In this document: positions 46,085 to 55,438 of the stretch, piece after piece
Numbering within the stretch: position 1 is the first letter of the stretch
Layout: each line of letters begins with the position of its first letter
Source: Novosphingobium sp.
Lineage (GTDB): Bacteria > Pseudomonadota > Alphaproteobacteria > Sphingomonadales > Sphingomonadaceae
Assembly: GCF_019748365.1 (NCBI RefSeq)
Contig: NZ_JAIEPN010000003.1
Span: 39,345 to 103,344 of the forward strand
Reading direction: 5' to 3'
DNA length: 64,000 nucleotides
Program-made: the position numbers and the translations under genes
Notes under the pieces: model-generated
Told to the model about the DNA's origin: nothing
Database searches by the model: none
The model's input: the letters and a program-made list of their open reading frames with translations, nothing else

Positions 46085-47065
46085 ATGGACATGACCCGCA
46101 GCCCTGATCACGGCGAGCTCAATCGCCGCGCTGCCTATGCCAGCATCGCCGTTGCAGCGCTGCTGCTGGGGATGAAGGGCTATGCTGTGCTCACGACCGG
46201 CTCGACGGCAATGCTGGGCAGCCTTGCCGATACCGGGCTCGATCTGGTCGCCAGTCTTGCCACATTGCTGGGCGTCTGGATTGGTGCACAGCCGGCCGAT
46301 GCGAACCACCGGTTCGGCCACGGCAAGGCCGAGGCACTGACGGCCATGTTTCAGGTCGTGCTGATCTCGCTATCTGCCCTAGGTCTCGCGTGGCGCGCGA
46401 TCGAGGAGTTCTTTGGCGGCGGACGGCCTGCCGATGCGGAAGCCGGCATGCTCGTATCGCTTGTCGCGATCGGGGCGACCTTCTTTCTGCTCGGCTATCA
46501 GCGCCGCGTGATCCGTGCGACGGGGAGCCTCGCCATTGCGACAGACAATCTCCACTACACCTCGGACCTTGTGCTCAACCTTGCGGTCATCGCCGCGCTG
46601 GTGCTCGATCACTGGTTGGGCCTTGCCGGTGCGGATGCCCTGTTTGCGTTCGGCATCGCGCTTTGGCTTGGTTGGGGCGCGTGGGGTGCTTCGCAGGCGG
46701 CAATCGAGCAGTTGATGGATCACGAGTGGCCGCTCGAAAAGCGCGAGCGCTTTCTTGCCGTGGTGGCCCAGCATCCGGAGCTCAAGGGCCTCCACGATCT
46801 GCGCACGCGGACAAGTGGCAACCGCGACTTCGTACAGTTTCACGTCTGGGTCGATGGCCGCATGACTGTGACAGAAGCGCACCGTGTGATGGACGAAATC
46901 GAGGCCAAATTGCTCGATGCATTCCCGGGCGTAGAAATCCTGATCCATCCCGATCCTGATGGTCATGTCGATGAGGCAGTGTTCGGTGCGCAGGATCTGC
47001 TGGCGCCGGGATCTGATGGCACCAGCCCCGCAGTTCTTGCGCAGGGTGCGCCTGCTCGCCGCTAA
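46085..47065 (+). CDS. Cation diffusion facilitator family transporter (FieF-like)
   Basis: 326 residues: six membrane helices and a C-terminal cytoplasmic ferredoxin-like domain. The metal site in helices 2 and 5 reads GSLADTGLDLVAS and TDNLHYTSDLVLNL (HxxxD), the layout of FieF-type Zn/Fe/Cd proton antiporters. The C-terminal domain (HDLRTRTSGNRDFVQFHVWV, later VEILIHPDPDGH) is the usual dimerisation and metal-sensing part. It exports divalent metals; exact ions unknown. Its stop overlaps the convergent serine hydrolase by four bases. Confidence 0.92.
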   Translation: MDMTRSPDHGELNRRAAYASIAVAALLLGMKGYAVLTTGSTAMLGSLADTGLDLVASLATLLGVWIGAQPADANHRFGHGKAEALTAMFQVVLISLSALGLAWRAIEEFFGGGRPADAEAGMLVSLVAIGATFFLLGYQRRVIRATGSLAIATDNLHYTSDLVLNLAVIAALVLDHWLGLAGADALFAFGIALWLGWGAWGASQAAIEQLMDHEWPLEKRERFLAVVAQHPELKGLHDLRTRTSGNRDFVQFHVWVDGRMTVTEAHRVMDEIEAKLLDAFPGVEILIHPDPDGHVDEAVFGAQDLLAPGSDGTSPAVLAQGAPARR

Positions 47066-48192
47066 TTGCCGCGCGGAAACAGCGCGACAAGTTCACCCAG
47101 CCGCGTTGTTACCGGATCAAGCTGGTCTTCCTGCGTCTTCCCGAGGCGTACGACCACAAGCTGTCGTGACGGCGACACCAGCACATACTGGCCGAGGTGA
47201 CCCAGGCAGGCGAACAGATCGCGCGGGCCCCGTTCGGGGAACAGCGCCGGTTTCCCTTTTGTCGGCGTCCGGTTGAGCCAGATTTGTGCACCATACTGCG
47301 CCTCGCGCGGGGATGGTGTGACCATGAAATCGATCCATTGGCGCGGAACCAATTGCGCACCCGCCACTGCTCCGCGATTGCGCAGGAACTCGCCGAAGCG
47401 CGCCCAGTCGCGGGCCGTCCCATGGATCAGGCTGCCGCCGATCAAGGTGCCGGAGGCATCGAACTCGGGCAGCATCGAGCGCATGCCGACCGGGTCAAAC
47501 AGGCGCGTCCGCAAGTAGTCGGCGACGGCACGGCGGCGGCTTTCCGGGTCAGGCGCCGGGGATAGCACGCGCGCGGCAAGGTCAGCGAGAATGACACTCG
47601 TAGCGGTCGAGTAGGCCCATTTGCGGCCCGGCTCGTATTGCAGCGGCTGATCCTCCGCATAGCGCGCCATCGCATCGCGCCCATCAAGGAACAGCATGCG
47701 GACTTCATCGGACTTCCACGGGGGCGATATGGCCTCGGCATGACGTAGCCCGGAGCGCATCTGCAGCAGCTGGCGCAGCGTGATCTCGCCACGCGGATCT
47801 CCAGGACGTTGCCAGGCCGGGATGGGCGCCGGTTCGTCCAGCCGCAGCCGGCCATCCGAAATCAGCATGCCGATCATGACACCGGTGATCGACTTGGCCA
47901 TCGACCAACTCACGAAGCGGGTATTCTCGTGATAACCCGGCGCATAGCGCTCGGCGATGACACGCCCGCCCTGCATCACGATCACGGAACGCGTTTCGGC
48001 CGCGTCTTTCTCGCTGAACAAAGCATCGACCCGGCGCGCAAGCTCTTCGCGCGGAACGCCGGGATTGGCTGATACTGCTTTCAGCGCCTCCGCCGAAACC
48101 GGTGCCGGCGCCGGTGGTGAAGCAGGGCTGCAGCCGAACAGGGCTGGCACAAGCGCAAGCGGGGCGATAAAGGCAAAAACACGTCGGGCCAT
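47062..48192 (-). CDS. Class C-type serine hydrolase lipoprotein (beta-lactamase family)
   Basis: 376 residues. The N-terminus is a lipoprotein signal (LALVPALFGCSP, Cys near residue 20). The catalytic S-x2-K is SWSMAKSITGVMIG; the second-motif Tyr is in KWAYSTATSVILADL, and SPRE/HGTARDW segments follow. This belongs to the penicillin-binding/beta-lactamase-like esterases (AmpC/EstB group); antibiotic hydrolysis is not implied. The start at 48192 overlaps nothing; a small membrane protein gene begins 33 bases away on the other strand. Convergent with the cation transporter. Confidence 0.88.
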   Translation of the reverse strand: MARRVFAFIAPLALVPALFGCSPASPPAPAPVSAEALKAVSANPGVPREELARRVDALFSEKDAAETRSVIVMQGGRVIAERYAPGYHENTRFVSWSMAKSITGVMIGMLISDGRLRLDEPAPIPAWQRPGDPRGEITLRQLLQMRSGLRHAEAISPPWKSDEVRMLFLDGRDAMARYAEDQPLQYEPGRKWAYSTATSVILADLAARVLSPAPDPESRRRAVADYLRTRLFDPVGMRSMLPEFDASGTLIGGSLIHGTARDWARFGEFLRNRGAVAGAQLVPRQWIDFMVTPSPREAQYGAQIWLNRTPTKGKPALFPERGPRDLFACLGHLGQYVLVSPSRQLVVVRLGKTQEDQLDPVTTRLGELVALFPRGN

Positions 48193-48225
48193 CAGGCGGC
48201 CAGCTTTTCTCCAGATCGACCCCGC

Positions 48226-48597
48226 ATGGCAATGGCCAAACCAACTGCTTCCCCCAAACCGTCCTCTCCCTCCTCGCAGCCACGGCGGCTGCATTTGCGC
48301 TGGGCCGTGCTCGTTCTTGCGATCTTCGTTGGTGCCGGGGCCTTCATCTGGCCCCAGCTGCATGGCTATGCGGTTACCGGTGCTGCCTATGGCGCGCGTG
48401 TGGCGTGTTCCTGCCGCTTCGTCGGTGGCAGAGCGCTCGGCGATTGCCGCAAGGATTTCGAACCTGGGATGGACCTCATCACCCTGACCGAAGATACTGC
48501 CGCGCGCAGCGTGACCGCGCGGTTTCCGCTGATCGCTCGGCAGACCGCAACCTATCGCGATGGCTGGGGCTGCGTGCTGGAGACTTGGAGGAACTGA
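48226..48597 (+). CDS. Small membrane-anchored protein with cysteines, unknown function
   Basis: 123 residues: a Pro/Ser-rich basic tail, one membrane helix near 26-46 (WAVLVLAIFVGAGAFIWPQL), and a periplasmic C-terminal part with four cysteines (VACSCRFVGGRALGDCRKDF and WGCVLETW), suggesting two disulfides. It starts 33 bases from the divergent serine hydrolase gene and ends six bases before the mnmA stop. The divergent pairing hints at a link with the serine hydrolase; I do not recognise the family. Confidence 0.7.
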   Translation: MAMAKPTASPKPSSPSSQPRRLHLRWAVLVLAIFVGAGAFIWPQLHGYAVTGAAYGARVACSCRFVGGRALGDCRKDFEPGMDLITLTEDTAARSVTARFPLIARQTATYRDGWGCVLETWRN

Positions 48598-48603
48598 CAG
48601 GCG

Positions 48604-49824
48604 CTAGATGCTTTCGGCCCAGGGCGAGGTTTCCTCGATCCAGCCGCCGCCGATGACCCGGTCGCCGTCATACAACACCGCAGCCTGCCCTGGGGCCACA
48701 CCATACTCGGGCTGTTGGAAGCGGATGACGCAAGGGGCCCCTGCACCGATCTGGCCCTCGATGGTCACCGGCACCGGCTTTGCCAGCGAGCGCACTTTGG
48801 CGGTGATCGAAGCGCCATCGGGGATTGCGCCAATGCGGTTGGTCTCACCAACGCGCGCTGCGCCGACGGCCAACATGGCTTTGGGCCCGACCATCACGCG
48901 CCGAGCCGGGGCATCAAGCGCCGTCACATAAAGCGGTTCGCTTTGTCCGCCGATCTCGAGACCGCGCCGCTGGCCCACCGTATAGTGGATCACACCGCGA
49001 TGCGTTCCCAGCACCGCCCCGGTTGCAGCATGAACAATCTCGCCCGGTGCCGAACCTTGCGGCCGCATCTTCGTGACAATCGCCGCATAGTCGCCGTCTG
49101 GCACGAAGCAGATGTCCTGGCTGTCGGGCTTGGTTGCCACACCAAGTCCGAGTGCGGCGGCCATCGCCCGCACCTCCGACTTGGGCAGACCGCCGAGAGG
49201 GAAGCGCAGGAAGGCCAACTGTTCCACGGTGGTACCATAGAGGAAGTAGGACTGATCGCGCGCCGGATCGATGGCGCGGTGCAGTTCCGGTCCGTATTCG
49301 GTCTCAATGCGCCGCACGTAGTGTCCGGTTGCCAGGCAGTCGGCGCCAAGGTCGCGCGCCATGGTCAGCAGGTCGGTGAATTTGGGCCCCATGTTGCAGC
49401 GGATGCAGGGGATCGGGGTGCGTCCGGCAAGATAGTCATCGGCAAACCGCTCGACCACATCCTCGCGAAAGCGCGACTCATGGTCGAATACGTAGTGGGC
49501 GATGCCAAGCCGGTCGGCGACAGCGCGCGCGTCGCGGATGTCATCGCCCGCACAGCAGGCGCCCTTGCGACCGGTCGCGGCGCCGTAGTCATAGAGCTGC
49601 AGTGTCACGCCGATCACTTCCGCGCCGCTAGCTGCCGCGAGGCCCGCGACGACCGAACTGTCCACTCCGCCGGACATGGCGACGACGATTCGCCTCGGCT
49701 CTTTTCCTTGCGGAAGTGAAAAAAGTTCTGCGGCCTCGCTCCCGCGCAGCGGCAGCATGGGCGCTGGCTGAGGCGCGTTTCCAGTCACGGCAGATGCTGC
49801 GTTAGGGCCCAAGTTGCTTTGCAT
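48604..49824 (-). CDS. mnmA: tRNA-specific 2-thiouridylase MnmA
   Basis: Thiolates U34 of tRNA-Lys, -Glu and -Gln using sulfur from the IscS/Tus relay. 406 residues. PP-loop [10 protein letters not shown], then [20 protein letters not shown], the catalytic Cys pair in [14 protein letters not shown] and [13 protein letters not shown], and the [12 protein letters not shown] segment. The first 45 residues are not conserved-looking. ATG at 49824 chosen over an in-frame upstream start at 49902. No mnmE/mnmG nearby. Confidence 0.94.
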   Translation of the reverse strand: MQSNLGPNAASAVTGNAPQPAPMLPLRGSEAAELFSLPQGKEPRRIVVAMSGGVDSSVVAGLAAASGAEVIGVTLQLYDYGAATGRKGACCAGDDIRDARAVADRLGIAHYVFDHESRFREDVVERFADDYLAGRTPIPCIRCNMGPKFTDLLTMARDLGADCLATGHYVRRIETEYGPELHRAIDPARDQSYFLYGTTVEQLAFLRFPLGGLPKSEVRAMAAALGLGVATKPDSQDICFVPDGDYAAIVTKMRPQGSAPGEIVHAATGAVLGTHRGVIHYTVGQRRGLEIGGQSEPLYVTALDAPARRVMVGPKAMLAVGAARVGETNRIGAIPDGASITAKVRSLAKPVPVTIEGQIGAGAPCVIRFQQPEYGVAPGQAAVLYDGDRVIGGGWIEETSPWAESI

Positions 49825-49967
49825 TCCGGCCCCATAGGCCCTTTCGGAGGCGAGCGGCAGGTCAAAAAAGCTCCCTCGATCACGAGGACCCGCGCGCCTC
49901 AAAACCTAACTCTTGGTGAAGGGGGGGTTTACCCTCCTTTATGGGACCGTGGGCTAGAGACTTGCCC

Positions 49968-50333
49968 ATGGAGATGAGATTTTCCGATTCATGGCCGCAT
50001 GCACCGGGCGATTCGGGCCGCAGATTGCGCCCGCTCGGCTGGAGCGAGCTCTGTGCCCGGCTTGTCGCAGCGCACGACACGCGCGGCGTGCTTCCCGCGA
50101 CTGGGTCAGGATTGGTAGTCGCCAGCAGCGCAGGTTCGGATGGCGGCGCATCCGGGCCACACGGCGGAAAGGGCTTCAGCTTCCATGAATCAGCTGCGGT
50201 GTTGCTCCGGCGCGTTGAAATGGAGGCTGAAGAGCCTGTTAACCCCGCCTCTTCAGCGAATGGAAATGACGTGACCGGCACAAAGGGGCCAGTTCCCGAA
50301 GTCGCCCCGCAACGTCGACCAGACGAGAATTGA
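49968..50333 (+). CDS. Unknown protein encoded directly upstream of sciP
   Basis: 121 residues from ATG 49968. The conserved-looking part is early: MRFSDSWPHAPGDSGRRLRP then LGWSELCARLVAAHDTRGVL; the rest is Gly/Ser/Pro-rich and probably disordered. The stop codon ends one base before the sciP ATG, so the two are almost certainly translated together. No known domain is seen, and I cannot assign a function. Two GANTC (CcrM methylation) sites lie at 49986 and 50010 and a TTAACC CtrA-like half site at 50239, all inside this gene and upstream of sciP. Confidence 0.7.
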   Translation: MEMRFSDSWPHAPGDSGRRLRPLGWSELCARLVAAHDTRGVLPATGSGLVVASSAGSDGGASGPHGGKGFSFHESAAVLLRRVEMEAEEPVNPASSANGNDVTGTKGPVPEVAPQRRPDEN

Positions 50334-50334
50334 C

Positions 50335-50634
50335 ATGATTGAGAATCAAAAAATCAAGCCGTCGCAAGTCATTGGCCCTCTCGGGGAGCCCCTGACCCTT
50401 GACAGCCTCCCGCCCCCCTCGACCACGCGCTGGGTTGTCCGCCGCAAGGCCGAGGTCGTGGCCGCCGTTAATGGCGGTCTGCTCACGATCGACGAGGTGT
50501 GCGAGCGTTATGGTCTCACGCTCGAGGAATTCGCCTCCTGGCAACGGGCGGTCGATCGCTCGGGCATGCAGGGTCTGCGCGTGACGCGCATCCAGCACTA
50601 CCGCGATCTCTACGAGCGCCAGCTCAAGTTCTGA
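50335..50634 (+). CDS. sciP: CtrA inhibitor SciP (DUF1153)
   Basis: 99-residue helix-turn-helix protein that in Caulobacter binds CtrA at its target promoters and blocks recruitment of RNA polymerase. The start MIENQKIKPSQVIGPLGEPL and the core PSTTRWVVRRKAEVVAAVNG, then LTIDEVCERYGLTLEEFASW and AVDRSGMQGLRVTRIQ are the standard DUF1153 sequence. An almost perfect hairpin terminator follows 38 bases after the stop. Confidence 0.94.
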   Translation: MIENQKIKPSQVIGPLGEPLTLDSLPPPSTTRWVVRRKAEVVAAVNGGLLTIDEVCERYGLTLEEFASWQRAVDRSGMQGLRVTRIQHYRDLYERQLKF

Positions 50635-50672
50635 CCTGCTGGCTGCGGCCGGTTGCACGATCTGCCTGAAGC

Positions 50673-50713
50673 GATGGCCGCCCCGGTAATCGGGGCGGCC
50701 ATCTGCTTTGGTT
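50673..50713 (+). terminator. Rho-independent terminator after sciP
   Basis: Perfect 13-bp stem GATGGCCGCCCCG/CGGGGCGGCCATC with loop GTAAT, followed by TGCTTTGGTTT. The stem is the longest perfect hairpin I noticed in the window. Confidence 0.9.
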
Positions 50714-50865
50714 TGCCCTCAAGGGTTGGCTTCACGGGACGATTGCGGTTGCATCGTAACCACGCTCGAATCATTTGTTCATGCGCTTCGTCGAGCCGCA
50801 ATTGTCACTCGTCGGATGCGACGCTAAGACTATGATTGCGTGCGGCACAGCGTGGCTCCCCGCGC

Positions 50866-50900
50866 TTGCGGGAAGTGATATAGTCAGATAATACACTTCC
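50866..50900 (+). promoter_or_regulatory. Promoter with overlapping inverted repeat before the RND pump genes
   Basis: TTGCGG at 50866-50871 and TAATAC at 50889-50894 are spaced by 17 bases, a good sigma-70/RpoD-type fit. An inverted repeat GGAAGTG (50871-50877) and CACTTCC (50894-50900), separated by 16 bases, straddles the spacer and the -10 element. A repressor bound here would block RNA polymerase. It lies 60-70 bases before the adaptor gene start. No regulator gene is adjacent. Confidence 0.6.
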
Positions 50901-50969
50901 GCCATGGTGGGGATCGGCCCCTATCTCTGGCTGTTCGGCGCCCGACCGGGACTAAGGCACGTGAACGAC

Positions 50970-52187
50970 ATGAATTATGAAACGAAAATCAGATCCGGGC
51001 TGCAGCCCGCTGTCGATCCGGTGATGGTCGATGGTGATTTCGGTTCGACGGGCGGTGGACAGCGCCGCCTTGCCATTGTTGCGGTACTGATCGCGGTTGC
51101 GCTCGGCCTTGGCTGGTATTTCATGCACAAGTCGCCTGCCGCGACCGATGCCGAGGCGGCGCGCAATGCTCAGGCCCAGTCGGTCAGCGTCATCACGCCT
51201 GGCCGTATCAGCGTCACTGGCTCGATCACGGCAAGCGGCACCATCGCGGCTCGGCGCGAGATGCCGGTGGGCGCCGCCGGCGAAGGCGGGCGCGTGGTCA
51301 GCGTACTGGTAGATGCGGGTGATTGGGTGCAGGCCGGTCAAGTCCTTGCCGTCGTCGATCGCTCGGTCCAGGCCCAGCAGATTGTCGGCCAGGCTGCCAC
51401 CATCGAAGTCCAGCGGGCCAACGCCCGCATCGCGCAGTCCAATCTCGACCGTGCGCTCAAGCTGGTCGAGCGCGGGTTTATTTCCAAGGCCGATGTCGAC
51501 CGTCTGATCGCGACGCGCGATGCCGCCGTTGCGCAGGTCCGGGTTGCTGACGCCGCGTTGGGCCAACTGCGCGCCAGCACAGCGAGGCTGAACATCATCG
51601 CGCCGGCAGCCGGCCTTGTGCTCACCCGCGGGGTCGAACCTGGCCAGATCGTCAGTCCCGGCAGCGGCGTGCTGTTCCGGATTGCCAAGGATGGACAGCT
51701 TGAGATGCAAGCGCGGCTTGCGGAAAACGATCTGGCGCGGCTCGCCGTGGGCCAGTCGGCCGAAGTGACCCCCGTCGGCACCAGCAAGCCGTTCATCGGC
51801 CAGATCTGGCAGCTTTCGCCCACGATCGATGCGCAAACGCGCGAAGGGATCGCGCGCATCGCGTTGGGCTATGATCGGGCTTTGCGTCCCGGTGGCTTCG
51901 CAAGCGCGCAGATCCGCAGTGGCTCCGTGACGGCACCGATGCTTCCGGAATCGGCCATTCTGTCCGACCAGCAGGGTCCGTTTGTTTATGTCGTCGACAA
52001 GGGCAACAAGGTCGTCCGCCGCAGCGTGAAGACGGGTGAAGTGACGGCTGCAGGCATCGTGGTGACAGACGGGCTCACGGGCAACGAACGTGTTGTCCTG
52101 CGCGCCGGCGGCTTCCTCAATCCGGGGGATGTCGTGCGCCCGGTGACTGCAACTGCCCCAGCCGCCGTTACCGGCTCCGGTTCATAA
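50970..52187 (+). CDS. RND efflux pump periplasmic adaptor (membrane fusion protein)
   Basis: 405 residues: a short cytoplasmic tail, one membrane anchor near 36-52 (RLAIVAVLIAVALGLGWYF), a lipoyl half-motif pair, an alpha-hairpin (QIVGQAATIEVQRANARIAQ ... LKLVERGFISKADVDRL), and beta-barrel plus membrane-proximal domains. It bridges the inner-membrane pump and an outer-membrane channel. GTG at 50961 is an alternative start with AAGG just upstream. Its stop is 15 bases before the permease start, so they form an operon; no TolC-like gene is present. Confidence 0.93.
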   Translation: MNYETKIRSGLQPAVDPVMVDGDFGSTGGGQRRLAIVAVLIAVALGLGWYFMHKSPAATDAEAARNAQAQSVSVITPGRISVTGSITASGTIAARREMPVGAAGEGGRVVSVLVDAGDWVQAGQVLAVVDRSVQAQQIVGQAATIEVQRANARIAQSNLDRALKLVERGFISKADVDRLIATRDAAVAQVRVADAALGQLRASTARLNIIAPAAGLVLTRGVEPGQIVSPGSGVLFRIAKDGQLEMQARLAENDLARLAVGQSAEVTPVGTSKPFIGQIWQLSPTIDAQTREGIARIALGYDRALRPGGFASAQIRSGSVTAPMLPESAILSDQQGPFVYVVDKGNKVVRRSVKTGEVTAAGIVVTDGLTGNERVVLRAGGFLNPGDVVRPVTATAPAAVTGSGS

Positions 52188-52202
52188 CCGGGGGCCGCGC
52201 AC

Positions 52203-55200
52203 ATGAACTTCCGCAATATCTCTGCCTGGTCCATCCGCAACCCGGTGGTGCCGATCGTCATGTTCCTCGGCCTCACCCTGGCCGGGATCGTGGCGTTCAT
52301 GGGCATGAAGGTGCAGGACCAGCCGGACATCGAGTTCCCGCTGGTCATTGTGACCATATCTCAGCCGGGCGCAGCGCCGACCGAGATTGAGAACCAGATC
52401 ACCCAGCGGATTGAATCCGCCGTGCGAACGATCGCGGGTGTTGATACCCTGAGTTCGACGGCCACCGAAGGGTCGAGCCAGACGATGGTCCAGTTCGCCA
52501 TCGGCACGGACATCAATGCCGCGGTGAACGAGGTCAAGAACGCGGTCGATCAGGTGCGCGGCGACTTGCCCGAGGGTATCCTTGAACCGCAGGTGGTCAA
52601 GGCACAGACTTCTTCTGACGCGATTGCGTACTTTGCCGTCTCTGCCGACGACATGACCATCGAACAGCTCTCGTGGTTCATAGACGATACTGTCCGCAAG
52701 CGCCTGCTTTCTGTTCCCGGCATGGCCGAGGTCGACCGCAATGGCGGTGTCAGCCGCGAGATCGCGGTCACGCTCGATCCAATGCGCATGAAGGCGCAGG
52801 GTGTGACGGCCACGCAGATCAATGCCGCGCTGCGCCAGGTCAACCTGAACGCGGCTGGCGGGCGTGCGGAAGTTGCTGGTTCGCGCCAGGCCGTGCGCGT
52901 GCTCGGCAATGCGGCGAGTGCATTCGAGCTTTCCCGCATGCAGGTCGGCATTTCGAATGGCCGCACCGTCCGCCTTTCTGACGTTGCCGATGTGCGCGAC
53001 AGCTTCAGCGAAATCACCTCGATTGCCAAGAACAACGGCAAGCCGGTGGTTACCTTCAGCATCGCCCGCGCGCGCGGCGAATCCGACGTCAGCGTGTTCG
53101 ATGACACGGTCAAGGAACTCGCAAAGATCGAGAAGGAGCAGGGCGGCCGCGTCCACTTCATCCAGCTGTTCTCGAGCGTGGGCTACACCAAGGAACAGTA
53201 CAAGTCCTCGATGTCCGCGATGGTCGAAGGCGCCGTGCTGGCGGTGATCGTGGTGTTCTTCTTCCTGCGCGACTGGCGCGCGACGATCGTCTCGGCAATT
53301 GCGATTCCGCTGTCCTCGATCCCTACTTTCTGGCTCATGAGCCTGATCGGTTTCACGCTCAACACAATGTCCTTGCTGGCGCTTGGCCTCGTTGCAGGTG
53401 TCCTTGTCGACGACGCGATCGTGGAGATCGAGAATATCGTCAGGCACATGCGCATGGGCAAATCCGCCTATCAGGCCGCCATCGATGCGGCTGACGAGAT
53501 CGGTCTCGCCGTGGTGGCGACCACTTTCTCGATCGTTGCGGTATTCCTGCCGGTTGCGCTGATGCCCGGCGTTTCGGGCCAGTTCTTCAAGAACTTCGGT
53601 CTCACCGTCGTCATTGCGGTGCTGTTCTCGCTGCTGGTCGCGCGCATGATCACACCGATGATCGCGGCCTATTTCCTCAAGGCCCATGGTCAGGCCGAAC
53701 ATGGCAACGGGCCCTGGATGCAGCGCTACATGCGTGTGCTCGAATGGTCGCTAGATACCCGCAGCGTTGCCGCTTATCGCCAGCGGTTCCCGCGGCGGTG
53801 GTTTCGCGCAAGACTGCTCGATCACCGCTTGTGGATGATGGGCGTTGCGGCGGGTGCGTTGGCGTTCACGGTCGTGCTGTTCATGGCCATTCCGTCGCAG
53901 TTCTTCCCGGAGACGGATGGCGATTTCAGTCGCATCACCATCGAGATGGTGCCCGGAACCACGATCGAGCAGACCGAACGCAAGGTGGATGAAGTGCTGG
54001 CTCTCGTGAAGGACGAGCCGGAGATCGACGTTGCGCTCGAGCGCATCAACGAGGGCAACGGCCGCGTATTTCTGGAACTCAAGCGCGACCGCGCGCGGTC
54101 CAGCATCGAGTTCGAGCGCGCGCTGACTCCGCGACTGCAGAAGGTTGCGGATGCGCGCGTCAGCTTCATGAACCAGAACGGCGGCGGCCCCGGCGGCGGT
54201 TCGGGTCGTGCCATCAGTGTCATGCTGTCCGGTTCCGATCCCGAGCTCCTGCAGAAGACAGCGCAGACGCTGGTCGAGCAGATGAGCCAGCTCAAGGAAG
54301 TCGTGGCCCCGCGTATCAGTGCCGATTTGCGCCGCCCGGAAATCGTCATCACGCCGCATCTCGACCTTGCTGCCTCCCTTGGGGTCACCACCCAGCAACT
54401 GAGCCAGGTGATCCGTATCGCAACACAAGGTGAGATCGACCAGAACAGCGCGAAGTTCTCGCTCTCTGACCGGCAGGTGCCGATCCGGGTCAAGCTGCCC
54501 GTGGCCTCGCGCCGCGATCTGTCCACGCTGGAGAATCTTCCGGTTCCGACCATCTCTGGCGGGTCGGTGCCGCTGTCGCGCGTGGCGACTATCGGGTTCG
54601 GCTCGGGCCCGACGAGCATCCAGCGCTACAATCAGAACCGCCGTGTGTTCATCGGTGCGGACCTGCCGCCGGGTGTCGTCAAGGGCACTGCGGATGCCGC
54701 GATCAAAGCGCTGCCGATCATGAAGAACCTGCCGCAGGGCGTCTCGAATGCACCGGCCGGCGAAGACCGCTGGCAGCAGGAAATGCTCTTCAACTTCATG
54801 GTCGCGCTGGCCGCCGGCGTGCTGCTGGTGTTCTCCGTGCTGGTGCTGCTCTATCGCCGCTTTATCTCGCCGCTCGTTAACATGGGTTCGCTGTTCCTCG
54901 CGCCTTTGGGCGGTCTGCTGCTTCTGCTGGCGACAGGTCAGGCTCTCTCGCTGCCGGTATTCATCGGCGTCCTCATGCTGTTCGGGATCGTCGCAAAGAA
55001 TTCGATCCTGCTCATCGACTTCGCCATTGAGGAAATGGCCAAGGGCACGCCCAAACTCGATGCGATCATCGAAGCCGGACACAAGCGCGCCCAGCCGATC
55101 GTGATGACCACCGTGGCAATGATTGCGGGCATGGTTCCGACCGCTGTTTCCCTCGGCGGCGACGCGGGTTGGCGCGCACCGATGGGCATTGTCGTGATCG

Positions 55201-55376
55201 GGGGTCTCGCGCTTTCGACCCTGCTTACGCTGCTGCTCGTTCCGGCCGGTTTCAGCCTTGCCGACGGCCTCGAGAAGCGCGTTGGTCCGTGGATCGGACG
55301 CCGTGTTCTCTCGTATGACCCGCGCGAGGCTGCGAGTGACCGGCACGCGGCGGGCGAGGGCTTTCCGGCGGAGTAA
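52203..55376 (+). CDS. RND family multidrug/solute efflux permease (HAE-1 like)
   Basis: 1057 residues, 12 membrane helices with two large periplasmic loops. N-terminal [20 protein letters not shown], pore-domain segments [20 protein letters not shown] and the central [20 protein letters not shown] (helix 4 with the Asp pair for proton relay), then second-half features such as [20 protein letters not shown]. The proton-relay Asp pair of helix 4 is present. It is of the drug-exporter type; no heavy-metal-specific signature was seen. Substrate is unknown. Co-transcribed with the adaptor. Confidence 0.95.
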   Translation: MNFRNISAWSIRNPVVPIVMFLGLTLAGIVAFMGMKVQDQPDIEFPLVIVTISQPGAAPTEIENQITQRIESAVRTIAGVDTLSSTATEGSSQTMVQFAIGTDINAAVNEVKNAVDQVRGDLPEGILEPQVVKAQTSSDAIAYFAVSADDMTIEQLSWFIDDTVRKRLLSVPGMAEVDRNGGVSREIAVTLDPMRMKAQGVTATQINAALRQVNLNAAGGRAEVAGSRQAVRVLGNAASAFELSRMQVGISNGRTVRLSDVADVRDSFSEITSIAKNNGKPVVTFSIARARGESDVSVFDDTVKELAKIEKEQGGRVHFIQLFSSVGYTKEQYKSSMSAMVEGAVLAVIVVFFFLRDWRATIVSAIAIPLSSIPTFWLMSLIGFTLNTMSLLALGLVAGVLVDDAIVEIENIVRHMRMGKSAYQAAIDAADEIGLAVVATTFSIVAVFLPVALMPGVSGQFFKNFGLTVVIAVLFSLLVARMITPMIAAYFLKAHGQAEHGNGPWMQRYMRVLEWSLDTRSVAAYRQRFPRRWFRARLLDHRLWMMGVAAGALAFTVVLFMAIPSQFFPETDGDFSRITIEMVPGTTIEQTERKVDEVLALVKDEPEIDVALERINEGNGRVFLELKRDRARSSIEFERALTPRLQKVADARVSFMNQNGGGPGGGSGRAISVMLSGSDPELLQKTAQTLVEQMSQLKEVVAPRISADLRRPEIVITPHLDLAASLGVTTQQLSQVIRIATQGEIDQNSAKFSLSDRQVPIRVKLPVASRRDLSTLENLPVPTISGGSVPLSRVATIGFGSGPTSIQRYNQNRRVFIGADLPPGVVKGTADAAIKALPIMKNLPQGVSNAPAGEDRWQQEMLFNFMVALAAGVLLVFSVLVLLYRRFISPLVNMGSLFLAPLGGLLLLLATGQALSLPVFIGVLMLFGIVAKNSILLIDFAIEEMAKGTPKLDAIIEAGHKRAQPIVMTTVAMIAGMVPTAVSLGGDAGWRAPMGIVVIGGLALSTLLTLLLVPAGFSLADGLEKRVGPWIGRRVLSYDPREAASDRHAAGEGFPAE

Positions 55377-55438
55377 TCGCGACGCCAAGGGGACCTTCTG
55401 CCAACACCGCGACAGAGCAATCGGCGCGCACGCGTCCG

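Larger units (their letters stand above)
50635..50960. other. Intergenic region, sciP terminator and RND pump promoter
   Basis: 326 bases without a gene that I can support. It contains the sciP terminator (50673-50713) and a sigma-70-like promoter with an overlapping inverted repeat (50866-50900) that faces the efflux genes. Open frames here lack family features. The sequence from 50714 to 50865 shows no further recognisable element. Confidence 0.7.

Noticed and set aside
47062..48192. Beta-lactamase (antibiotic resistance) for the serine hydrolases at 47062 and 60025
   Set aside because: SxxK is shared by many esterases and peptidases; the remaining motifs are those of the EstB-like group and do not support a lactamase call.
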